Source: Candidatus Aerophobota bacterium
GTDB lineage: Bacteria; Aerophobota; Aerophobia; Aerophobales; AE-B3A
DNA: 36,856 nucleotides
NCBI GenBank assembly: GCA_030616535.1
Contig: JAUWXE010000003.1
Coordinates: forward strand, 1 to 36,856
Reading direction: 5' to 3'
This document shows positions 17,702-25,051 of the stretch, one piece after another. Each line of letters opens with the position of its first letter. Position 1 is the stretch's first letter. Below the pieces are notes generated by a model that was not told the origin of the DNA, searched no databases, and saw only the letters and a program-made list of their open reading frames with translations. The translations under genes and the position numbers were made by a program.

Positions 17702-18610
17702 ATGGCACTTATCCCAATGAAAAAAATGTTAGTGAAGGCCCAAAAGGAAAGATACGCAGTAGGGTACTTTGAGTCTTGGAATTTGGAGTCTCTGCAGGCA
17801 ATTATTAATGCAGCAGAAGAGGTGTGCTCATCAGTAATCGTTGGATTCAGCGGTAGATTCTTAGCCGAGCCGGGCAGGTTAATGCCCGAAAAAATCGAAT
17901 ATTACGCTTCCATGGGAAAGGTGTTCGGTGAAAACACCTCGGTCCCAACAGCCTTAATTTTGAATGAAGCGTCTGATTTTGCATGGATCGAAAAGGCCAT
18001 AGAACTTGGCTTTACCGCTGTAATGTTTGAGGATGAATCATTGTCTGCCGTAAAAGAGGTGAATTTTATTAAAAAGGCAGTTAAAATAGCTCATTCAAAA
18101 GGTGTTTCTGTAGAAGCTCAATTGGGAATTTTGCCAGTAGCAGAAAAAAGAGGAGTCACCGAGGAGATAGCAAAAGATATTTCTTTAACCGATCCCGAAA
18201 AAGCTGCTCAATTTGTAAAAGAAACTGGTATTGATGCCCTGTCGATTTCTGTCGGCAATATTCACTCTTTAACCAAAGGTAAGGCGGAAATTGATTTTGA
18301 TAGGCTTAAACACATTAGAGAAGTGGTAGATATACCCTTAGTTTTACATGGAGGAACAGGACTTGCAGATGATACCGCGAGAAGAGCAATCAAATTAGGA
18401 ATATGTAAAATCAATATTGGAGCTTTACTTAAACAGACTTTCATTAAGGGGATAAAAAAGAAGCTTGGTACTTACTTTAACGGCTATTCAGACCCCCATG
18501 AATTTTTAGGATCAGGCAAAGAAAGGGATATATTAATGGCTGGTGCGCTAGAGATGAGGGATGTAATTAAAGAAAAAATGAAAGTTTACGGCTCATCTGG
18601 CAGAGCATAA
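17702..18610 (+). CDS. Class II fructose-bisphosphate aldolase-family protein with atypical active site
   Basis: 'YAVGYFESWNLESLQAIINAAEE', 'VSVEAQLG', 'PLVLHGGTGLADDTARRAIKLGICKINIG'; ATG at 17702. Confidence 0.85.
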   Translation: MALIPMKKMLVKAQKERYAVGYFESWNLESLQAIINAAEEVCSSVIVGFSGRFLAEPGRLMPEKIEYYASMGKVFGENTSVPTALILNEASDFAWIEKAIELGFTAVMFEDESLSAVKEVNFIKKAVKIAHSKGVSVEAQLGILPVAEKRGVTEEIAKDISLTDPEKAAQFVKETGIDALSISVGNIHSLTKGKAEIDFDRLKHIREVVDIPLVLHGGTGLADDTARRAIKLGICKINIGALLKQTFIKGIKKKLGTYFNGYSDPHEFLGSGKERDILMAGALEMRDVIKEKMKVYGSSGRA

Positions 18611-18636
18611 TAAACATAGATATAAAATGAGGATAG

Positions 18637-19263
18637 ATGAAAATGAAGATGAGAGCAGCTATTTATCACGGGATTCAGGATGTGAGATTGGAAGAAGTAG
18701 AAATTCCTCAGATTAACTCTGATGAAGTATTAGTGAAAATAAAGGTGGCTTTAACTTGTGGTACGGATCGGAAGATGTACCTCAGAGGTTATCATCTAGT
18801 TAATCCTCCCTTTGTTTTTGGCCATGAATTTGCTGGAGATATCGTAAAGGTGGGAGCTAATGTAAGAAATTTCGAAGAAGGTATGAGAGTAGTAGCAGCA
18901 AATTCTGCACCCTGCAATAAATGTTTTTACTGTAAGATAGGTAGGGAAAGTTTATGTAAAGATCTAACCTTCAGACTTAACGGTGCCTTTGCTGAATATG
19001 TAAAAATCCCTAGAGATATCGTAGAACAGAATTTACTGGAAATTCCGTGCAACATCTTTTACAAAGAGGCAGCTCTGGTAGAACCCTTGGCCTGCGTTGT
19101 ACACGGGATACAAGAGTCAAACATAAGGCTAGCCCAACTTCCACATTTTCAAAAAAAATGTGGTGTTTATGGTGGTTTGCGAGTTCATTCAGTCACTATA
19201 TTTGAAGAGTGCCATGTTTTTATGGGTTTCATAACCTCGGAGGGAATACCAAGATTCTTATAG
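18637..19263 (+). pseudogene. Truncated zinc-dependent alcohol dehydrogenase (MDR), N-terminal catalytic domain only
   Basis: 'ALTCGTDRKMYLRG', 'FGHEFAGDIVKVG', 'CNKCFYCKIGRESLC', 'ALVEPLACVVHGIQESNI', then loss of homology with no Rossmann GxGxxG domain. Confidence 0.8.
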
Positions 19264-19457
19264 ATTTCAAGATGCTCTGGTTCTGCATTGACCCCTCCCC
19301 GGACTGGACTCGAACTAAGAGGATATTACATCAAAATGTAGATAAACAAATTGGTGGGGTGTATTTCTTGGTTGAAGAACCGAAAAAGATGGATTATGCC
19401 AGATAGATCGAGAGTGTTTAAGGAATAGAGTAGATTGTTATTGATTTTGCCAATTTT

Positions 19458-20534
19458 TTACGGAACTACTAGACCTTTAATAGCATTGTCCTTGCGCTCT
19501 TTAATGGTTTTCAATGCTGTCAGAACATCATCTAGAGAAAATCTGTGGGTAATCAAAGAGCTAACATCAACAAGTTTCTTATCGATAGCCTGAAGAGCGG
19601 TGGGCCAGGTAAAAGGTGCCAGCCAGGAGAATCGGATGGTCTTATCCCATAAAAGTGAGTCAAGAGCGGGAACTTTGAGAGTATCATTCGGGCCGGGAAG
19701 GCCAAAGTAAACTACGACAGCCTTTCTTCCAGAAATAGTGAGGGCATCCTGCATTGGCTTTAAAGCCCCGGTGGCACAGATAACTCTATCAGCCATCCTT
19801 CCTTCAGTTAGCTCCTTAATTCTTTCTTTTAAATCATCAATGCAATAGGGGGATTTTTTTTCTTTGGTATTTAAAATGAAATCTGCTCCCAGCTTCTTTC
19901 CCAGTTTGAGTCGATAGTCCCTCGTGCCAACCAGCACTACAGTTCCAGCTCCTCTTGATTTGGCCATTTGAGTCATCATCAGCCCTATGGGGCCGGGACC
20001 AAAGATAACGCAGAAATCACCCAGAGAAATGTCGAGATTCTCAATCCCATAGGTGGCGCAGGATAAAGGCTCGGTAAAGGCTGCCTGCTCAAAGCTAACC
20101 CTTGAGGGAAGTTTATGGACCCCGGTATATTTAGATTTAACATATTCGGCAAAGGCACCATGGGTGGAGACCCCAATCACACTTTTATTTTCACAGAGAT
20201 TAACCATTCCTCTGGCACAAACTCCGCAGGCGCTGCAGTACTGAACCGGGTCCACCGTAACTCGATCCCCAGCCTCGAATAATCCTTTCTCCTTAGGAAT
20301 TCTCCCCACCTCGACCACCTCTCCAGAAAATTCGTGGCCTAAAATTAACGGACCCTTACCGGTGAGTGTTTCCAGAGGACTTAACCCCCAATAGTAAGCA
20401 ATATCCGATCCACAGATACCACAGGCTTTGACCTTGACCAGAACTTCATCTTCTAAAGGAGAGGGAATAGGAACCTCTTCCAATCTCATCTTTTCTGGCT
20501 CATAAAAAACCTGCGCTTTCATCATTTTAGCCAT
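19458..20534 (-). CDS. Zinc-dependent MDR dehydrogenase (sorbitol/threonine dehydrogenase-like)
   Basis: 'ACGICGSDIAYYWG', 'LGHEFSGEVVEVG', 'CSACGVCARGMVNLC', 'FGPGPIGLMMTQMAKSRGAGTVVLVG'. Confidence 0.92.
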   Translation of the reverse strand: MAKMMKAQVFYEPEKMRLEEVPIPSPLEDEVLVKVKACGICGSDIAYYWGLSPLETLTGKGPLILGHEFSGEVVEVGRIPKEKGLFEAGDRVTVDPVQYCSACGVCARGMVNLCENKSVIGVSTHGAFAEYVKSKYTGVHKLPSRVSFEQAAFTEPLSCATYGIENLDISLGDFCVIFGPGPIGLMMTQMAKSRGAGTVVLVGTRDYRLKLGKKLGADFILNTKEKKSPYCIDDLKERIKELTEGRMADRVICATGALKPMQDALTISGRKAVVVYFGLPGPNDTLKVPALDSLLWDKTIRFSWLAPFTWPTALQAIDKKLVDVSSLITHRFSLDDVLTALKTIKERKDNAIKGLVVP

Positions 20535-20555
20535 GAGTATTACCTCTTAAAGGAT

Positions 20556-21470
20556 TTATTTCCATTTAAGTTTTGTAAAAAGGTTATCCAGGTGTCTTTT
20601 GCAGTCAGCAGTAATCTCCCAGGCGTTTGGCCAAAAGCAAAGATCAATAGACCACCACCCGGAATTATAGCCAGCCTCAACCAGAGTTGGCAGAAGGGCC
20701 TCAAAGTTCAGCACTCCTTTACCAAAAGGTACATGGGCACTGGTCTCATTGTCGTGAAGGGTATTGTCTGAGTCAATTAAGTGGACATGCCCGATTTTAC
20801 CCTTTAATAGACGGGCAAACTCAATTTCACCACCGGGAAGCTTGTCTAATGGAGGTGTCTGTTTAGCTGCAACTGCCGAGCACATATGAGCATGACAGCT
20901 ATCAAAGAGAAACTTAAAATTTGGCCGATCAACTTCATTGAGCAGTCTCATGACCTCATGGGGTTTATTGAAGATAAACCCCGGTTCAAATTCCCAGACC
21001 ACCAGTGTATCTACCTCGGCAGCCTTATCGGCACAGCTTCTGAACATGTTGACTACTCTATCCCAGGTAGTCTGGTAGTCAAGATGTTCCGGGAAAGGAG
21101 TGTGGGTGACGGTATCTACCCGAATAGCTTTGATCCCACAATCCACACAAAACTCCAGGCTTCGATCAAACATTTCCTGGTACTGTTTGACCACCTTGGG
21201 ATCGCCCTCGGCAAAGGGAAGCGACCAAAGATCAGCGGCGTAGGCAGAAACTTCCAGTCCCTTTGATTCTAACATCTCCATTAGTTGGCCTCTGCTCTTT
21301 TTGTTGGGATATAGATCAGGATGAGCATGGGGTTTGAATCCGCCTAATTCAACTCCATCAAATTTAAGAGCCTCCAGCCGCTTAGCCACCTCTTCCAGTT
21401 CTACTGGATGATCAGCATAGGGACCGATAGCATAAGCCCAGCTACCAATGGAGATTTTTGGAAAGATCAT
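20556..21470 (-). CDS. Sugar phosphate isomerase/epimerase-family TIM-barrel protein
   Basis: 'LEALKFDGVELGGFKPHAHPD', 'VVWEFEPGFIFN', 'FKFLFDSCHAHM', 'HVHLIDSDNTLHDNETSAHVPFGKG'. Confidence 0.88.
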   Translation of the reverse strand: MIFPKISIGSWAYAIGPYADHPVELEEVAKRLEALKFDGVELGGFKPHAHPDLYPNKKSRGQLMEMLESKGLEVSAYAADLWSLPFAEGDPKVVKQYQEMFDRSLEFCVDCGIKAIRVDTVTHTPFPEHLDYQTTWDRVVNMFRSCADKAAEVDTLVVWEFEPGFIFNKPHEVMRLLNEVDRPNFKFLFDSCHAHMCSAVAAKQTPPLDKLPGGEIEFARLLKGKIGHVHLIDSDNTLHDNETSAHVPFGKGVLNFEALLPTLVEAGYNSGWWSIDLCFWPNAWEITADCKRHLDNLFTKLKWK

Positions 21471-21813
21471 CTTATTTACCTCCTTGAGCTAATTAAACTA
21501 CTGCAACTAATCCCGAAACTGCTCTCGAAGAATCTTAGCATATCCTCCACACTCCGTCAATTTTCGTATTTCGTATAAGGAAGTCAAACTTTATCCACAA
21601 TTACTGAACAAATTATGATTAAAGGATGAATTTATTTGTTTTGCAGAAGATGACCAAAAAAGCATGTATCCGCCACCCAAAGTTGTCTTTGATCTAGTTA
21701 GCTTCTGGCCCAAAAGTATTAAAAAAATGGGAAAAAAGGGTGGGCGGAGAATTGACTTTCCTCCTTCTATACGCTATGATTTTGATTGTAAAGGTTATGC
21801 ACTGGAGCTTCTT

Positions 21814-22866
21814 GTGAATAAGCAGAGAGAAATTTATCGAATAATGGATGTCAATCTTGATCGAGCAAGTGAAGGCTTGAGAGTAATAGAAGACGCAGTT
21901 CGATTTGGCTTGAACGATTATCATCTTACCCAAAAGGTGCGGCAGCTGCGTCACTTTTTAATAAAAATAGCGGAGGAGATTCCTCACTTTAGATGGAGGC
22001 AGCGCATGAGCTGCCGGGATGTGGAAAAAGACGTAGGAGCAGGACTGGGGACAGAAGAAAAAAGAGAAGGGTTTGAGAATCTAGTGAAAGCTAACTTTGG
22101 AAGAGTCCAAGAGGCTGAAAGGAGTCTAGAGGAGTTTGTTAAGCTGCTTTCTTCAGAATTAGGGCAAAGATTTAAGAAGCTTCGTTTCCAAACCTATGCC
22201 CTAGAAAAAAAAGTAGCTATGAGACTAGAAAAAAGATATGATTTCAGCCTCTATGTGATCACTGACTCTAGCCTGATCAAAGAGGAACAGTTCAAAGAAA
22301 AATTAAAAGATGTGGTATCAAACGGAGCCACTGTCATTCAGTTAAGAGAAAAGACCCTATCTTTATCGGCCTTTTTCAAAAAAGCCCTTTTAGTCCGAAA
22401 AATAATTCCGGAGGATGTCCTTTTTATGGTAAACGATAGGGTAGATATCGCTATGGCCTCAGGGGCAGATGGAGTGCATCTAGGACAGGAGGATCTGCCC
22501 ATCTCGGCTGCCCGCAAGGTCTTAGGAGAGAGTAAAATCATTGGTGCATCTACCCACTCCGTGGAGCAAGCCCAGCAGGCAGAAAGAGAAGGTGCCGATT
22601 ACATAGCTATAGGACCGGTTTTTTCCACCGCTACTAAACCCCATGTCGGATCTGCTAAGGGGATAGGAATAATAGGTAAAACGAAAGAAAAAGTGCATAT
22701 TCCCGTAATAGCAATAGGGGGGATAAACTTGGACAATGTGGAGAAAACTTTAAAGGCAGGAGCAGACGGGGTGGCCGTTATAAGTGCTGTATTTAAGGAG
22801 GCTAACACTGGTCTAGCTACCAGAAGACTTTCCGAAAAGATCAGGGCCATAAAAAAGGAAAAATAA
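21814..22866 (+). CDS. thiE: ThiD2 (HMP-P kinase-type)-ThiE (thiamine-phosphate synthase) fusion
   Basis: N-terminal 'YRIMDVNLDRASEGLRVIEDAVRFGLNDYHLTQKVRQLRHFL' (ThiD2-like) and ThiE 'YVITDSSL', 'QLREKTLS', 'VNDRVDIAMASGADGVHLGQEDLP', 'IGPVFSTATKP'. Start uncertain (ORF opens at 21664; GTG 21814 or ATG 21844 plausible). Confidence 0.88.
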   Translation: MNKQREIYRIMDVNLDRASEGLRVIEDAVRFGLNDYHLTQKVRQLRHFLIKIAEEIPHFRWRQRMSCRDVEKDVGAGLGTEEKREGFENLVKANFGRVQEAERSLEEFVKLLSSELGQRFKKLRFQTYALEKKVAMRLEKRYDFSLYVITDSSLIKEEQFKEKLKDVVSNGATVIQLREKTLSLSAFFKKALLVRKIIPEDVLFMVNDRVDIAMASGADGVHLGQEDLPISAARKVLGESKIIGASTHSVEQAQQAEREGADYIAIGPVFSTATKPHVGSAKGIGIIGKTKEKVHIPVIAIGGINLDNVEKTLKAGADGVAVISAVFKEANTGLATRRLSEKIRAIKKEK

Positions 22867-22867
22867 A

Positions 22868-23362
22868 TTGGCCACAGCCTTATCCATAGTGACCCAAAAT
22901 TATGAAGAAACCCAAAAATTGGGTGAAGAACTGGGCCGCAGGCTCCCTCCCGGTTCAGTTGTAGCTTTAACCGGACAGTTAGGGAGCGGAAAGACTACCT
23001 TAGTTCAAGGAATAGGCAAAGGCCTAGGGATTCGGCCTTTGATTAAAAGCCCTTCCTTTGTTATCATCCACGAGTACTCGGGTTCCGTGCCCTTATATCA
23101 TTTTGATCTTTACCGAATAGCTCACCAGGAAGAAATTGTTTTCTTGGGCTACGAGGACTATTTTTACCAGAAAAAGGGCATTGTCGTAATAGAGTGGGCC
23201 GAAAAGATAAAGGATCTTTTGCCTGCAGAATATCTTAGGATTGAGCTAGAAATAGTGGATTTATCCAAAAGGAAAATTGGCTTAAGAGCCTATGGTTCTT
23301 TCTATGGGAAAGTGATAGAGGAGATGAGAAAAAGGGGGTTATTTTGCTCCTTCTTGGTATAG
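22868..23362 (+). CDS. tsaE: tRNA t6A biosynthesis ATPase TsaE
   Basis: Walker A 'LTGQLGSGKTTLVQGIGKGLG', 'KSPSFVIIHEYSG..PLYHFDLYRI'; followed by tsaB. Confidence 0.93.
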   Translation: MATALSIVTQNYEETQKLGEELGRRLPPGSVVALTGQLGSGKTTLVQGIGKGLGIRPLIKSPSFVIIHEYSGSVPLYHFDLYRIAHQEEIVFLGYEDYFYQKKGIVVIEWAEKIKDLLPAEYLRIELEIVDLSKRKIGLRAYGSFYGKVIEEMRKRGLFCSFLV

Positions 23363-24066
23363 ATACCTCGGCAAAAAAGGGGATTTTGTGCTTGGGAAAC
23401 AGAGAAAAAATCCTGGCTAGAAAAACGATTTCCGCTGGTTTGTCCTCTGGAGAGCTTATTCCTGCTCTGGATACCTTAATGAAGAAGAAAAAAATAAGAA
23501 AAGAGGATCTTGAAGCTGTGGTGGTTAGTTTAGGTCCAGGCTCTTTCACGGGTCTGCGAGTTGGATTGAGTCTAGCTAAGTCTTTGGCTTTTGTTCTGAA
23601 GATTCCTTTGGTAGGGGTTGCTACCCTGGACAGCTGGGTTTTCTTTCTCCCCCGTGAAGGAATTTTTTGTGCGCTTCGCAGAGCCTATGGGGGTAAGTTC
23701 TATGCAGGATTTTATGAAAAAGACCAAGGTAAAACAGCAAAGATAGATGAATCTCGATTTCTTTCCTTCAACGGGATTAAAGGGTCTTTGGAGAGATTTT
23801 TTCCTCAGAAGGTAACTTTTCTTATCCCCACTGAAGAAAGAGAGCTCACCACAGAGCTAAAGAAAATAAAGAACACATCATTTTTACTTCTGGACAAAAT
23901 ATTCCTCATTAAGGCATTGCTTAGACTAGGAGCGGAAAGACTTAAGACCGGAAAAATTGACAATGTCTCTAGTTTAAGTCCTCTTTATGTCTCACCACTG
24001 GAGGTGAGGATTGGACGAGGAAATAAAGATTCGCTTAATGAAGAAAGAGGATATCCCGGAGGTTAG
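23344..24066 (+). CDS. tsaB: tRNA t6A biosynthesis protein TsaB
   Basis: 'LGIDTSAKKGILCLG', 'VSLGPGSFTGLRVGLSLAKSLA'. Confidence 0.92.
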   Translation: MLLLGIDTSAKKGILCLGNREKILARKTISAGLSSGELIPALDTLMKKKKIRKEDLEAVVVSLGPGSFTGLRVGLSLAKSLAFVLKIPLVGVATLDSWVFFLPREGIFCALRRAYGGKFYAGFYEKDQGKTAKIDESRFLSFNGIKGSLERFFPQKVTFLIPTEERELTTELKKIKNTSFLLLDKIFLIKALLRLGAERLKTGKIDNVSSLSPLYVSPLEVRIGRGNKDSLNEERGYPGG

Positions 24067-24460
24067 CGAGATCGAGAAACTCTCCTTCCCCAGCCCTTGG
24101 TCTTCCAATATCTTTTCCTCAGAACTCGAGAAAGAGAGCTTTGCTTTTTATTGGGTTATGGAATACCGGAGTCGACTGGTAGGATACGGAGGATATTGGA
24201 AAATAAAGAATGAGGCTCACTTGGTTACTTTTGCTATTCATCCAACTTTTAGAAGGATGGGTCTGGGAGTAAAATTATTAGAGCATCTTCTAAAAGATGC
24301 TCAAGATCAATCACTGAATACAATTACCTTGGAAGTCCGTCATTCTAATCTGGCTGCTCAAAGATTCTATGAAAGATTTGGCTTTAAGAAGATAGCCATC
24401 CGTCCCCACTATTATTCCGATACCGAGGAAGACGCTATTGTTTATTGGAAGAAGTTATAA
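24011..24460 (+). CDS. rimI: Ribosomal protein alanine N-acetyltransferase RimI (GNAT)
   Basis: 'FPSPWSSNIFSSELEKESFAFYWV', 'VTFAIHPTFRRMGLGVKLLEHLL', 'LEVRHSNLAAQRFYERFGFKKIAIRPHYY'. Confidence 0.9.
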   Translation: MDEEIKIRLMKKEDIPEVSEIEKLSFPSPWSSNIFSSELEKESFAFYWVMEYRSRLVGYGGYWKIKNEAHLVTFAIHPTFRRMGLGVKLLEHLLKDAQDQSLNTITLEVRHSNLAAQRFYERFGFKKIAIRPHYYSDTEEDAIVYWKKL

Positions 24461-25028
24461 ATTTTGATTGGATGCCATAACATATTGAAGCTGCCCCCAC
24501 AAGTTTAAGCGCATCTCCCGGCAAAAAAGGAATTAATCCTAGATAAAGACTCTGCCCTATTCCAATTCTTAGCAAACAAGCTAACCATAAGGTTCCTAAA
24601 AAGAGGATAACTCCTTCTCCTACTCCCATAATTAACATCAGGGACAAGAGATTGCTTTTTTTCTTTTCGGCCATTCTTCCCACCAGATAAGCAGCTAAAA
24701 CAAAACCAATGAGATAACCGCCTGTGGGTCCAACCAGACGAGATACTCCCCCGCTAACCCCAGCAAAAATAGGCAGACCCAGCCCTCCTAATCCCAGGTA
24801 GAACAATTGGGATAAAGCTCCTAACTTTCTTCCCAAAATGGCTCCCCCCAGGAGAACAAAGAAGGTCTGTAGAGTTATGGGAACAGGAGTAAAGGGGAGA
24901 GGGATCCATACGAAGGCACCCAGAGCCGTAAGAGTGGTAAACGTAGCTACTCCTATCAAGTTATAACTTGTCCGGGAAAGAGGAATTTCTCGAGTTAATG
25001 TATGTTTTAAACTTTGTGTTATGAGCAT
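24435..25028 (-). CDS. bioY: Biotin transporter S-component BioY
   Basis: 'PFTPVPITLQTFFVLLGGAILGRKLGALSQLFYLGLGGLGLPIFAG..GVSRLVGPTGGYLIGFVLAAYLVG'. Confidence 0.93.
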   Translation of the reverse strand: MLITQSLKHTLTREIPLSRTSYNLIGVATFTTLTALGAFVWIPLPFTPVPITLQTFFVLLGGAILGRKLGALSQLFYLGLGGLGLPIFAGVSGGVSRLVGPTGGYLIGFVLAAYLVGRMAEKKKSNLLSLMLIMGVGEGVILFLGTLWLACLLRIGIGQSLYLGLIPFLPGDALKLVGAASICYGIQSKFITSSNKQ

Positions 25029-25051
25029 CGGTTAGTTCCCACCAAACTTAT

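Noticed and set aside
19285-19325. tRNA-like T-arm on the minus strand (AGTTCGAGTCCAGTCC)
   Set aside because: T-stem does not pair, and no acceptor, D-arm or anticodon arm could be found; at most a degenerate att-like scar.
19209-19406. 65-aa plus-strand ORF
   Set aside because: No family resemblance; lies in the scar after the truncated dehydrogenase.
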